A stretch of DNA of 64,000 bases from Quadrisphaera sp. RL12-1S (GCF_014270065.1 NZ_JACNME010000002.1:248001-312000); one strand, 5' to 3'. Counted from the first letter of the stretch, positions 23,889-34,307 are shown. Program-made: numbers and translations. Notes: a model not told the origin generated them from the letters alone.

Positions 23889-24668
23889 ATGACCGCGGAC
23901 GCTTCCCCCACCGGCCCGACCAGCAGCCCCACCACCATCGGCGTCCTCGGAGGCATGAGCTGGGAGTCGACGGCGCTGTACTACCGCCTCGCCAACGAGC
24001 TGGTCCGCGCCCACCGCGCGCACGCCGCTCCCGGCCGGCCCGCCGAGCCCTTCGCCAGCGCCGACCTCCTGGTCCGCAGCCTCGACTTCGCGCCCGTGCG
24101 CGAGCGGCAGCTGACCGGCCGCTGGGACGACGCCGCCGAGCAGCTGCGCCGCGAGGGCCTGGCGCTCGCGGGGGCGGGCGCCGGCGTCGTCGTCGTCGCC
24201 ACCAACTACATGCACAAGGCCGCCGGTCCGCTGGAGGAGGCGCTCGCCGAGCGGGGCGTGACCTTCCTGCACCTGGCGGACGTCGTCGCGCAGGCGGCGC
24301 TGGCGCGCGGCGCCCGCACCGTCGGGCTGCTGGGAGCCGGCGGCACCATGACCGAGCCCTTCTACGCCGAGCGCCTCGCGGCCTCCGGGGTGGACGTGCT
24401 GGTGCCGGACGCCGCCGGGGTGGCCCGCGTGGACTCCGCGGTGTTCGGCGAGCTGTGCCGCGGGGTCTTCTCCCCGGGCACCCGCGCCGACCTCGCCCGC
24501 GTGGTGGCCGACCTCGCCGACCGGGGCGCGCAGGCGGTGGGCCTGTGCTGCACCGAGCTGGAGCTGCTGCTGGGCGACGACGACGCCCCGGCCGGGGTGC
24601 CGCTGCTGCCCTCGGCGCGGCTGCACGTCGAGGCGGCGCTCGCGGCCTCCGGCCAGGTGACCGCCTAG
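23889..24668 (+). CDS. Aspartate/glutamate racemase family protein with Thr/Cys dyad
   Basis: A 259-residue cofactor-independent amino-acid racemase-fold protein. IGVLGGMSWESTALYY opens the first lobe. The first catalytic position is Thr105 in VVATNYMHK, where two-Cys members have a Cys; the second, Cys221 in GLCCTELELLL, is kept. A Thr/Cys pair in this context (TNTMHK-like) is known from the E. coli YgeA type, which acts preferentially on L-Asp/L-Glu. GGAGGAC precedes the ATG. It is followed 21 bases later by an alcohol dehydrogenase gene and is probably controlled by the divergent LysR protein. Confidence 0.88.
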   Translation: MTADASPTGPTSSPTTIGVLGGMSWESTALYYRLANELVRAHRAHAAPGRPAEPFASADLLVRSLDFAPVRERQLTGRWDDAAEQLRREGLALAGAGAGVVVVATNYMHKAAGPLEEALAERGVTFLHLADVVAQAALARGARTVGLLGAGGTMTEPFYAERLAASGVDVLVPDAAGVARVDSAVFGELCRGVFSPGTRADLARVVADLADRGAQAVGLCCTELELLLGDDDAPAGVPLLPSARLHVEAALAASGQVTA

Positions 24669-24689
24669 CCTGCGCCTACCCTTCCTGGG

Positions 24690-25784
24690 GTGCGCGCGCT
24701 GCAGTACGCCGAGCCCGGCGGCCCCCTGACCCTGGTCGACCTGCCCGACGCCGAGCCCCCGGCGCACGGCGCCGTGATCGCGGTGGAGGCGACGGGCCTG
24801 TGCCGCAGCGACGTGCACGCCTGGGCCGGGCACGACCCGGACGTCGTCGTCGGCGCCCACGCCGGGCCCGGCGGCTCCGCCGCCACGCACGTGCCGGGCC
24901 ACGAGCTGGCCGGGCGCGTGGTCGCCGTCGGTGACGGCGTGGACCCGTCCTGGGTGGGCCGCCGGGCCACCACCCCGTTCGTGCACGCCTGCGGCAGCTG
25001 CCCGGAGTGCGCCGGCGGGGACGGCCAGGTCTGCCGCGACCAGACCCAGCCCGGGTTCACCGCGCAGGGGTCCTGGGCGGACCAGGTGGTGGTGCGCCAC
25101 GCGGACGTGAACCTCGTGGAGGTGCCGGACGACGTCGACGGCGGGGCTGCGGCCCTGCTCGGCTGCCGCTTCGCCACCGCCTACCGCGGCCTGGTGCAGC
25201 GCGCGCAGGTGCGCGCCGGGGAGCGCGTGCTCGTGCTCGGCTGCGGCGGTGTGGGCCTGTCCGCGGTCATGGTGGCCGCGGCGCTGGGCGCGGAGGTGGT
25301 GGCCGCCGACGTCGACGAGCGGGCCCTGGCCCGCGCGCTCGAGCTGGGCGCCACGAGCACCGTGCGCACCGCGGGCCTGACGCCCGCGGAGGTCGCCGAC
25401 GCCGTCGTCGGAGCCGGGGCCGGCCGCGGTCGAGAGGGTGGTGTCGCCGTCAGCGTGGACGCCGTGGGCCGCCCCGGGGCGCTCGACGCGTGCCTGCTCT
25501 CCCTGGCCCGCCGCGGCCGGCACGTGCAGATCGGGCTGGTGGCCGCCGAGCCGGTGGTGGAGGTCTCCCGCGTCATCACCCACGAGCTGGCGCTGCTCGG
25601 CAGCCACGGCATGGACGCCCGCAGCTACCCCGAGCTCATGGCGCTGGTCACCTCCGGCAAGCTGCGCCCGACCGAGCTGGTGGCGCGCTGGCTGCCCCTG
25701 GAGGACGCCGCCGGCATCGAGGCCCTGGTGCGGTCCATGGACGAGGGCACCGCGCCGGTGGGCGTGACGATGATCCGGCCGTGA
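24690..25784 (+). CDS. Zinc-dependent alcohol dehydrogenase (MDR family)
   Basis: A 364-residue medium-chain dehydrogenase. Catalytic zinc ligands are Cys in GLCRSDVHAW and His-Glu in PGHELAG. The structural zinc site has the four-Cys pattern CGSCPECAGGDGQVC near residue 110, and the NAD(P) fold shows LGCGGVGLS. TACCCT ends seven bases before the GTG, so it can be transcribed on its own as a leaderless message despite following the racemase gene closely. Its stop overlaps the DksA-like start (GTGA). The substrate is unknown. Confidence 0.9.
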   Translation: MRALQYAEPGGPLTLVDLPDAEPPAHGAVIAVEATGLCRSDVHAWAGHDPDVVVGAHAGPGGSAATHVPGHELAGRVVAVGDGVDPSWVGRRATTPFVHACGSCPECAGGDGQVCRDQTQPGFTAQGSWADQVVVRHADVNLVEVPDDVDGGAAALLGCRFATAYRGLVQRAQVRAGERVLVLGCGGVGLSAVMVAAALGAEVVAADVDERALARALELGATSTVRTAGLTPAEVADAVVGAGAGRGREGGVAVSVDAVGRPGALDACLLSLARRGRHVQIGLVAAEPVVEVSRVITHELALLGSHGMDARSYPELMALVTSGKLRPTELVARWLPLEDAAGIEALVRSMDEGTAPVGVTMIRP

Positions 25785-26170
25785 GCTCCGAGCCCACGCA
25801 GTCCGCCCTGACCTCACAGCCGTCGCTGGCGGAGGTGGTGGCTGCGCTGGAGGCCGAGCGCGCCGACGCCACCGCGCAGGTGCGCGACCTCGACCGCGCG
25901 GTGGCTGGTGTGGTGGAGGCCTCGCGCGACTCCAACGCCGACGACGAGCACGACCCGGAGGGCGCCACCATCGCGTTCGAACGGGCCCAGGCGATCGCCG
26001 TGCGCGACCGGCAGCTGGCCCGGCTCCGGGAGGTGGACGCCGCGCTGGAGCGTGTCGCCGCCGGGACGTTCGGACGGTGTGAGAAGTGCGGGTGTGAGAT
26101 CGCACCTGGAAGGCTGCTGGTCAGGTCAACATCTCACACGTGCGTGAGGTGCGCTGACACCAAGCGCTGA
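25781..26170 (+). CDS. DksA/TraR family C4 zinc-finger protein
   Basis: A 129-residue protein: a Ser/Thr-rich start, a long coiled-coil helical hairpin (residues 15-95) and a C-terminal four-Cys zinc finger (CEKCGCEI then CVRCA). DksA-like proteins reach into the RNA polymerase secondary channel and alter promoter selection, often with ppGpp. The hairpin tip carries an acidic Asp-Asp-Glu-His-Asp stretch near residue 50. GTG overlaps the dehydrogenase stop by four bases, so it is translationally coupled to a metabolic enzyme, an unusual pairing. Confidence 0.9.
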   Translation: MSSEPTQSALTSQPSLAEVVAALEAERADATAQVRDLDRAVAGVVEASRDSNADDEHDPEGATIAFERAQAIAVRDRQLARLREVDAALERVAAGTFGRCEKCGCEIAPGRLLVRSTSHTCVRCADTKR

Positions 26171-26181
26171 CATGCACTGAC

Positions 26182-26214
26182 ATCTCACACCGGTTTGCGG
26201 CGGGCGTGTGAGAT
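26182..26214. terminator. Hairpin between convergent genes, part of a four-copy ATCTCACAC cluster
   Basis: ATCTCACAC (26182-26190) and GTGTGAGAT (26206-26214) form a 9-bp stem with a 15-base loop between the DksA-like gene and the SDR remnant. The same 9-mer also occurs at 26092-26100 and, inverted, at 26131-26139 inside the DksA-like gene, where the pair could fold into an alternative hairpin. Confidence 0.6.
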
Positions 26215-26976
26215 CAGCGGTGGGTGCGGAAGCCGCCGTTGCTGAACAGCACCTGGCCGCTCACCCAGCCGCCGCGCGGTGACAGGAGGAACTCCACGAG
26301 GTCGGCGGTGTCGGCCGGGGTGCCGGGGCGCCGGAGCGGGGTGGCCTCCAGGGCCGAGCGCGTTGCTGGAGATGCCGAGCCCGCCCAGCTCCTCGGCCGC
26401 CGCGACGACGATCCGCTCCAGCGCTCCCTTGCTCGCGCCGTAGGGGAGGTTGTGGGTGGTGTGGTCGCTCGTGAGCGCCACCACGCGCCCGCTGCCGGGC
26501 GCTAGACCGGCGTCGCGGAAGCGCAGCGCGTGCTCGCGCACCAGCAGCCAGACCGCGCGGGCGTTGACGGCCAGGTGGCGGTCGAATGACTCGACGGTGG
26601 TGTCGAGGACGCTCGAGGGCACGCCCTCGCAGTGGCAGACCACCAGCGCGGTCACCGGGCCCAGCTCGCCCTGCACGGCGTCGAAGGCCGCCGCGGGCCC
26701 GGCGGGGTCGGACAGGTCCACCTGCGCCCCGGTGGCCCTCGCCCCGGCGGCGGTGAGGTCGGCCAGCAGTGAGGCGGGGTCGTCGGGGTGCTCGCCCCAC
26801 GGCATCCGCGCGTCGTAGGGCGTCCACCACGTCAGGCCGACGTCCCACCCCGCCTGCGCCAGGCGCAGCGCCACGCCGGCGGCGATGCCCCGCCGTCGTC
26901 CTGCCCCGGTGACCAGCACCACGGGGCGGCGCCCGTGCTGCATCTGCGTCTGCGGGTGTGCCTGCGCCTCGACCAC
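26214..26976 (-). pseudogene. Short-chain dehydrogenase/reductase, frameshifted with internal deletion
   Basis: The N-terminal 190 codons encode a good SDR: VLVTGAGRRRGIAAGVAL cofactor motif, VVCHCEG in place of the usual NNAG, Ser in VALTSDHT and the YGASK catalytic pair. After GISSNALGP, near 26355, the frame is lost. The normal C terminus (LEATPLRRPGTPADTADLVE, then SGQVLFSNGGF) continues in another frame down to the TGA at 26214, and the family segment around the substrate loop is missing. This fits a deletion of a few dozen bases not divisible by three. TAGCGT lies eight bases before the GTG at 26976. Confidence 0.75.
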
Positions 26977-27023
26977 GGGCTGTGACGCTAGGTCGGCGGC
27001 CCGTTCCTGCGCACCGGGTTTTC

Positions 27024-27040
27024 CCCCGCCGTCGGCGGGG
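27024..27040. repeat. 17-bp perfect palindrome upstream of the HIT gene
   Basis: CCCCGCCG-T-CGGCGGGG lies 12 bases ahead of the HIT gene start, over its probable leader. It could be an operator or a small hairpin; nothing else is seen in this short gap. Confidence 0.4.
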
Positions 27041-27052
27041 CAGGGAGCAGGG

Positions 27053-27499
27053 ATGGCGCAGCAGTTCACCCCGCGGGGGTCAGACCAGCCGTGCGTGTTC
27101 TGCGCGATCGTGCGCGGGGAGGCCGCCGCGGAGGTGGTGCACCGCAGCGACACCGTGGTGGCCTTCCTCGACGCCCACCCGCTGTTCCCCGGCCACGTGC
27201 TCCTGGTGCCCGCCGTGCACGTGCAGACCTGGGACGAGCTGCCCGCCGAGCTCGCCCACGAGTGGCTCACCACCAGCCAGGCCCTGCAGCGCGCGGTCGA
27301 GGCGGCCACGGGCGCCGAGGGCGCGCTGCTGCTGACCAACAACGTGGTCAGCCAGAGCGTGCCCCACCTGCACCTGCACGTGATCCCGCGCACCCGCGGC
27401 GACGGGCTGCGCTTCTTCCTCGGCCCGCGGCGGCGCTACGCGGCCGGGCAGGCGAGCGAGGTGGCCGAGGCCGTCAGGGCTCGGCTCGCCGCCGGGTGA
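27053..27499 (+). CDS. HIT family hydrolase
   Basis: A 148-residue histidine-triad protein. Residues 14-40 give the conserved start CVFCAIVRGE..AEVVHRSD, followed by PLFPGHVLLVP and the active-site triad VPHLHLHVIPR (HxHxH) near residue 107. HIT proteins hydrolyse nucleoside phosphoramidates or dinucleoside polyphosphates. GGAGCAGGG precedes the ATG. It is transcribed alone and ends nine bases from the convergent STAS gene. Confidence 0.92.
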   Translation: MAQQFTPRGSDQPCVFCAIVRGEAAAEVVHRSDTVVAFLDAHPLFPGHVLLVPAVHVQTWDELPAELAHEWLTTSQALQRAVEAATGAEGALLLTNNVVSQSVPHLHLHVIPRTRGDGLRFFLGPRRRYAAGQASEVAEAVRARLAAG

Positions 27500-27507
27500 C
27501 TGCGGGC

Positions 27508-27879
27508 TCAGGTGCCGGTGCGGCGCTGCTCGGGCGGCGCCGCGGGCACGAGGTCCACCACGTGCCCCGCGCCGAAGAGCTCCAGCGCCGCCAGCGGCTG
27601 GCCGCTGGCGCCCAGCACCTGGAGGCGCCGCGGTGCGACCAGGCGCGCCACCTGCACCAGCAGGCGCATGCCGGAGGAGTCCAGGAACGTGGTCCCGCGC
27701 AGGTCCACCTGCTCGACCTGCGCCCAGCGGGGCAGCTCCTGGAGCACGTCCTGCGTGACCGAGAGGTCCACCTCGCCGCTCACCAGGAGCGTGGTGGGGT
27801 CGGTGGCGTCCAGGTCGATGGTGCCGAAGGGCCCCTCGACGCCGTCCGCGCCCGTCGTCTGCGTCCCCACGGCCTCCAT
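27508..27879 (-). CDS. STAS domain protein (anti-sigma factor antagonist-like)
   Basis: A 123-residue protein built around a STAS domain: VSGEVDLSVTQDVLQ at residues 31-45, then VDLRGTTFLDSSGMRLLV with the phosphorylatable Ser in DSSG near residue 69. Such proteins bind RsbW-type kinases when unphosphorylated and free a sigma factor. It is not next to a kinase gene, but an RsbW-like kinase and two SpoIIE phosphatases are elsewhere in the window. ATG at 27879 is preferred; upstream in-frame codons look non-coding. Confidence 0.85.
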   Translation of the reverse strand: MEAVGTQTTGADGVEGPFGTIDLDATDPTTLLVSGEVDLSVTQDVLQELPRWAQVEQVDLRGTTFLDSSGMRLLVQVARLVAPRRLQVLGASGQPLAALELFGAGHVVDLVPAAPPEQRRTGT

Positions 27880-28028
27880 CTTGCACGGCGGTCTCCACGA
27901 CCGTCGGCGGACGTCCCCCTGGCGCGCTATCACGCCGTCCCCCTTCCGCGGGCCACGCCTCCCCCCTCCTCCGCGTCGATCAAGGACGGGATGGGGGTGG
28001 TGTGGGGCTCGTGCGCCAGGGTGGGGGC

Positions 28029-28418
28029 GTGGCGAGCACGCGCCCGGACGGGCTGGACGGGCTGGACGAGCACGACGACGGCGGGCGCCTGGGCGCGCTG
28101 ACGCGCTACGAGTTCACCGCCGAGCTGTGGCGCTGGCAGGCGCGCACCGACGAGTGGGTCTTCGTGAGCCTGCCGCAGGACGCCTCCGACGAGATCTCCG
28201 CCGTGCCCCGCCCGCGCGCCGGGTTCGGCGCGGTGAGGGTCACCGCGACGATCGGCAGCTCGCGCTGGACGACGTCGATCTTCCCCGAGCCCGGCGCAGC
28301 CGGCCCCGACGGCGCGCGCCACCCCCGCTACGTGCTGCCGCTGAAGAAGGCGGTGCGCACCCGCGAGGGGCTGGAGCTGGGCGACGAGGTGCGCGTCGCG
28401 GTCGAGACGCACCACTGA
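28029..28418 (+). CDS. DUF1905 domain protein
   Basis: A 129-residue protein with a DUF1905 beta-barrel: YEFTAELWRWQ, WVFVSLPQDASDEI, GFGAVRVTATIGSSRWTTSIFP and YVLPLKKAVRTREGLELGD match the family from residue 22 onward. The first 20 residues are Asp/Gly-rich. Members sometimes pair with OmdA-type domains, but none is present here. Function is unknown. GTG at 28029 follows AGGGTGGGGG. Confidence 0.85.
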   Translation: MASTRPDGLDGLDEHDDGGRLGALTRYEFTAELWRWQARTDEWVFVSLPQDASDEISAVPRPRAGFGAVRVTATIGSSRWTTSIFPEPGAAGPDGARHPRYVLPLKKAVRTREGLELGDEVRVAVETHH

Positions 28419-28462
28419 GGCGGCTATGCTGCACCGACCGCCCTCGAGGCACGTCGTGGCGC

Positions 28463-30660
<2,198 letters not shown>

Positions 30661-30664
<4 letters not shown>

Positions 30665-31269
30665 GAGGTCCCACTCTGCCCTGCACCACTGACAGCGGGG
30701 TCTGCCGCGGCGCCTGCCACGAGGAGGCGCAGGTGGGGCACCAGGCCGTGCTCGCCGCGATCCCCGCCGAAGAAGGCCGTCCAGCCGTGCTCGGTGACGA
30801 GGTAGGCGTCGGAGTAGTCCGTGCCAGCGTGGTTGGTGCCGTACTTGAGCCCGTCGAGCCACTCGTAGTCCTCGTCGGTGAAGACCACTCGCCCCGTGCG
30901 GCGCAGCACCAGCGCTGCGCGCGTGCGCTCCGGCCCGAACGGCGCCCACCGGTCCTCGTCGCGCAGCCCGCACAGGGGCAGCGCGGCCCGCACCAGGTCG
31001 TACGGCGACGCCCCGCCGTCGCGGTGCCCGTCGTCGCGAGCGGCCGGCAGGCCGGGGCGGAGCGCGCAGGTCCCCTCGAGCTGCTGCTGGGTGCCCGAGC
31101 CGCGCAGCAGGAGCAGCAGCGGTCCGGTCTCGTCGAGCAGCCCCTCGTCGGCCAGCCGGTCCAGCAGGCGCTGGGGGTCTGCGGTGCGGAAGCGCTCGTC
31201 GCGCCACCAGGAGTCGTCGTCCTCCACCACGGGGCGGACGGTCGTGGAGGAGTCGGTGGAGCAGTGCAT
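30661..31269 (-). CDS. Hypothetical protein coupled to RecQ
   Basis: A 202-residue soluble protein of unknown family. The N terminus (WWRDERFRTADPQRLLDRLA) is helical, and the C-terminal half contains VVFTDEDYEWLDGLKYG and AYLVTEHGWTAFFGG. ATG at 31269 follows GGGTGG. Its TGA overlaps the RecQ GTG, so both come from one message, and the promoter region has an inverted repeat made of DnaA-box-like sequences. A repair-related role is inferred only from this linkage. Confidence 0.6.
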
Positions 31270-31318
31270 GTGCCCACCCTGCTGCGCCGCGCCCACCGTG
31301 CGCTGCGCCGCGAGCGGG

Positions 31319-31359
31319 CCTGTGGACGCCGGGAGCACCAGAGATGCTCTGTCCACAGG
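31319..31359. promoter_or_regulatory. Inverted repeat with DnaA-box-like arms in a divergent promoter region
   Basis: CCTGTGGAC (31319-31327) and GTCCACAGG (31351-31359) are perfect 9-base complements, with an inner GAGCA/TGCTC pairing. Each arm contains TGTCCACA or a near form, close to the actinobacterial DnaA box TTGTCCACA. It lies between the hypothetical-recQ operon and the gene at 31410. Confidence 0.5.
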
Positions 31360-31409
31360 CGGCGGTCGAGCCCAGCGGCGTGACGGCGCGGGCGGCCACG
31401 ATCGGCGGC

Positions 31410-31952
31410 ATGGGAGTCCACTACGAGTTCCTCGGTCACGTCACGATCGACCCGCCGCTCAACGCCGCTGAGCGGGAGTACCTCATCGCCTTCTCCGCGT
31501 CCCGTCGGTGGGACCGTCCGAGCGGGCCCTACACCGTCCCCGCCCATCCGCGGGAGGAGGACTACGCGGCGGAGGGCGTGCCGTCCAACCCGCCGCACCC
31601 GCCGGTGCGCGGGGCTGGTCCGTGGCCGGGCAACCGCCCGTCCGCGGGGCAGCCCGGCCTGTGGTGCGACTGGACGCCGTGCCCGAAGGGCTGCTGCCTC
31701 TCCCACAACGGTGCGGAGGAGTTCTACGGCGCGGGGGAGTGGCTGCGCTACGTCATCGACCACTTCCTGCGGCCGGGCGCCGAGGCGCGCCGCAGCGGGC
31801 TGGCGTGCTTCGAGGGCTTCACCTTCGACCACACGTGCAGCGGCATCGTCGCGATGGAGCGTCGTGACGTGCGCGAGCTGTCGCTGCTGCACGTCCACGA
31901 CAACACCGTCGAGGTGGAGGTGCTCGTCCCCGGCGAGCGCGTCCCGTGGTGA
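31410..31952 (+). CDS. Conserved hypothetical protein
   Basis: A 180-residue soluble protein, possibly all of one domain. It opens GVHYEFLGHVTIDPPLNAAE, and the centre has an aromatic, Cys-rich stretch (GLWCDWTPCPKGCCLSHNG) that could bind metal. WLRYVIDHFLRPGA and FDHTCSGIVAMERRD follow. Proteins of this layout occur widely in actinobacteria without known function. It is divergent from the recQ operon; 35 bases after it lies the toxin-antitoxin pair. Confidence 0.7.
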   Translation: MGVHYEFLGHVTIDPPLNAAEREYLIAFSASRRWDRPSGPYTVPAHPREEDYAAEGVPSNPPHPPVRGAGPWPGNRPSAGQPGLWCDWTPCPKGCCLSHNGAEEFYGAGEWLRYVIDHFLRPGAEARRSGLACFEGFTFDHTCSGIVAMERRDVRELSLLHVHDNTVEVEVLVPGERVPW

Positions 31953-31987
31953 GCGCGGCCGGGGCAGCTCGTCAGTATGATGCTGGT

Positions 31988-32242
31988 ATGACCGGCAAGA
32001 TCGCCGTGAGCCTCCCGGACGAGCTGGTGACCGCCGCGAGGCAGGCGGTCAGTGACGGTCGCGCCGCCAGCGTCTCCGCCCTGGTCGCTCGAGCGCTGCG
32101 CGAGCACCTCGAGCGGCCCACGCTCTCCGACGTCGTCGCCGAGATGGTCTCGGACGTCGGAGAGCCCGACGCTGACGACCGCGCCTGGGCCGCCGCGGCG
32201 CTCGCGACAGCACCGGCGGTCCGGGCGGCCTCCGGTGCCTGA
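31988..32242 (+). CDS. Ribbon-helix-helix antitoxin (VapB-like)
   Basis: An 84-residue protein with an N-terminal ribbon-helix-helix (KIAVSLPDELVTAARQAV, then SVSALVARALREHLE) and an acidic C-terminal tail expected to wrap the toxin. TATGAT ends six bases before the ATG, which suggests a leaderless message. It overlaps the PIN toxin gene by eight bases. Such antitoxins neutralise the toxin and repress the operon. Confidence 0.85.
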   Translation: MTGKIAVSLPDELVTAARQAVSDGRAASVSALVARALREHLERPTLSDVVAEMVSDVGEPDADDRAWAAAALATAPAVRAASGA

Positions 32243-32606
32243 CGTCGTCCTGGACGCTGGGGCCCTCATCGCTGCTGAGCGCGGCTCGCGGCGGCTCGTG
32301 GCACTCCTCGACGCCGTGGACCGCAGCGGAGGAAGCGTGGTCGTCCCCGCCGGAGCGCTCGCCCAGGTCTGGAGGGACGGCGCGCGCCAGGCTCGCCTGG
32401 GCAGGCTGCTGCGGGCCCGCGCCGTCGTCGTCGAACCCCTGGACGAGTCGACGGCGCGGGCCGCCGGGGCGCTGTGCGGTCGGTCGGGCACCGCGGACGT
32501 GGTCGACGCGAGCGTGGCGCTCGCGGCCGCCCGCCGTGGCTGTGCCGTGGTCACGTCGGACCCGGAGGACCTGTCCCGGCTCGGAGTGAGCGCGATCGTC
32601 CTCTGA
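32235..32606 (+). CDS. PIN domain toxin (VapC-like ribonuclease)
   Basis: A 123-residue PIN-domain protein. The acidic metal-binding residues are all visible: Asp in VVLDAGALIA, Glu in AAERGS, Asp in ADVVDASVALA and Asp in VVTSDPEDL. VapC toxins cleave tRNA or rRNA. GTG at 32235 lies inside the antitoxin gene, so translation is coupled. The complete active site suggests a working toxin. It ends three bases from a convergent methyltransferase gene. Confidence 0.88.
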   Translation: MPDVVLDAGALIAAERGSRRLVALLDAVDRSGGSVVVPAGALAQVWRDGARQARLGRLLRARAVVVEPLDESTARAAGALCGRSGTADVVDASVALAAARRGCAVVTSDPEDLSRLGVSAIVL

Positions 32607-32609
32607 GCC

Positions 32610-33281
32610 TCAGCGCGGGGCGGTCCAGACGGCGACGTAGCGCCAGAACAGCCCGCGACGGATGCGCGCCCCCGGCAGCACCGTCCGCACGGTGGCGGCG
32701 ATCTGGTCGAACGACTCCTGCGGCTCCCTGACGGGACAGGTCATGTGCGGCGGCAGCGCCGTGGCCCTCCGGGGGTGCCTGACCAGACCGACCAGGGGGT
32801 TGAGCGCCAGCGAGGCCCACGAGTGGTACCTGTCGGCGGGCGTGTCCCGGTAGCGGCCGACCACGACGAGGCGCCCGCCGGGCCGCAGCGCCGCGCGCAC
32901 CGCGGTCAGCGTCGGCTCCAGGGGCATGTGGTGCAGGCTCGCGACGAAGGTGACGAGGTCGACGGAGCGCTCAGGCAGCGGCTCGAAGGCCGCGTGGCGC
33001 ACCTGAACGCCCGCCAGGTCCGAAGTCGCGCTCGCGGCCAGCCGGGCGCTGCGCTCGTCGGGCTCCACCCCGACCACCTCGGGCAGGACGGCCGCCAGCT
33101 GGCGCAAGAGGTTCCCGGTGCCGCAGCCGACGTCCACGGCGCGGGTGCCGCCCGCCGCCGCGACGCGGCGCGCGTGGTGCAGGACGACGGGCGCGTAGAC
33201 GTCGTTGTGCGACCACGGGTGGTGGGCGTTGACGGCGTCCAGGGTCCTCAGGGCCGTGGACACCACCGCGGGGGCTGCCAT
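32610..33281 (-). CDS. Class I SAM-dependent methyltransferase
   Basis: A 223-residue methyltransferase. Motif I is AVDVGCGTGNLL near residue 50, then GVEPDERSARLA, VDLVTFVASLHHMPLEP and LRPGGRLVVVGRYRD, all typical of small-molecule methyltransferases. The C-terminal lid segment (YHSWASLALNPLVGLVRHP) would set substrate choice. It is divergent from the epimerase gene. The substrate is unknown. Confidence 0.88.
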   Translation of the reverse strand: MAAPAVVSTALRTLDAVNAHHPWSHNDVYAPVVLHHARRVAAAGGTRAVDVGCGTGNLLRQLAAVLPEVVGVEPDERSARLAASATSDLAGVQVRHAAFEPLPERSVDLVTFVASLHHMPLEPTLTAVRAALRPGGRLVVVGRYRDTPADRYHSWASLALNPLVGLVRHPRRATALPPHMTCPVREPQESFDQIAATVRTVLPGARIRRGLFWRYVAVWTAPR

Positions 33282-33352
33282 GCGCACAGTCTGGGGGTGT
33301 TCCCTGAGCAGTGGATCACAGACCACCGGACTGCAGGAGCGGAGGCGCCGTC

Positions 33353-34303
33353 GTGAGGGCAGTGGTGCTGGGCGTCAGCGGCATGACGGGACGGGCGGTC
33401 GCCGCGGCGCTCGCGGACGCCGGCCACGAGGTGGTGGGCACCGGCCGCTCGCCCGGGAGGTTCCCGGCGGTGCTGCGCGAGCGCGGGGTGGCGTTCGTCC
33501 GGTCCGACCGCGACGACCCCGCCCAGGTGCGCGCCGTCCTGGCGGACGGGGCTGACGTCGTCGTCGACGTGGTGGCGTACACGGCGGCGCACGCGCGCAG
33601 CGTGCTCGAGGCCTCGGGGGACGTCGGCTCCGTCGTCGTCCTGTCGAGCAAGGCGGTCTACACCGACGCCCGGGGCCGCCACTCCAACAGCGACCACCCC
33701 CCGGACTTCGGCGGCCCGGTCGGTGAGGACACCCCGACCCTGCCGCCCGACTGGTCCGGCGCGTACGACTCCCGGGAGGGCTACGGGCGCAACAAGGCCG
33801 CCGTCGAGGAGGTCTACCGCGGCGCGGACGTGCCGGTCTCGGTGCTGCGGCCCTCGCGCATCCACGGACCGGGCAGCGCCCGGCCGCGCGAGCGGTGGGT
33901 GGTCGACCGGGTGCTCGCCGGGCAGCGGACCTTCCGCCTGCCGCACGCCGCCACCGCGGGCAACCACCCGACGGCCGCGGCCAACCTCGCCGCCCTCGCG
34001 CTCCTGTGCGCGCAGCGGCCCGCCCACCGCGTGCTCAACGCGGCCGACCCCGGAACGCCCACTGCGGCCGAGGTGGTCACCGCTGTCGCCGCGGCGATGG
34101 GCCTGGACGTGGAGGTCGACGACGACGACGGGAGCCCGGGCGGCGAGGTGTCCCCGTGGAGCACCTGGCCGCCGTTCTTCCTGGACACCTCCGCGTCCGA
34201 GGCGGCCGGGTACCGGCCCGTCGGCACGCACGCCGCGACGGTCGGCGCGTGCGTGGCGGAGCTGGTGCGCCGGTCGCGCTCCCAGCCGGATCGATCATCA
34301 TGA
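33353..34303 (+). CDS. NAD-dependent epimerase/reductase (extended SDR)
   Basis: A 316-residue extended short-chain dehydrogenase. The cofactor motif is VVLGVSGMTGRAVA at residues 4-17. DVVVDVVAYTAAHA, VVVLSSKAVY and the catalytic Tyr-Lys region GYGRNKAAVEE follow, then VLRPSRIHGPGS. It resembles nucleotide-sugar epimerases or atypical reductases, but no sugar cluster is nearby. GGAGG precedes the GTG by eight bases. Confidence 0.82.
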   Translation: MRAVVLGVSGMTGRAVAAALADAGHEVVGTGRSPGRFPAVLRERGVAFVRSDRDDPAQVRAVLADGADVVVDVVAYTAAHARSVLEASGDVGSVVVLSSKAVYTDARGRHSNSDHPPDFGGPVGEDTPTLPPDWSGAYDSREGYGRNKAAVEEVYRGADVPVSVLRPSRIHGPGSARPRERWVVDRVLAGQRTFRLPHAATAGNHPTAAANLAALALLCAQRPAHRVLNAADPGTPTAAEVVTAVAAAMGLDVEVDDDDGSPGGEVSPWSTWPPFFLDTSASEAAGYRPVGTHAATVGACVAELVRRSRSQPDRSS

Positions 34304-34307
34304 CGAC

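Noticed and set aside
26092-26214. Crp-type sites in the TGTGAGAT copies
   Set aside because: The half-sites are not spaced as TGTGA-N6-TCACA and lie inside or after genes, so a hairpin role fits better.
31319-31359. Chromosomal replication origin
   Set aside because: Only two DnaA-box-like words occur and no dnaA, dnaN or gidA gene is nearby.
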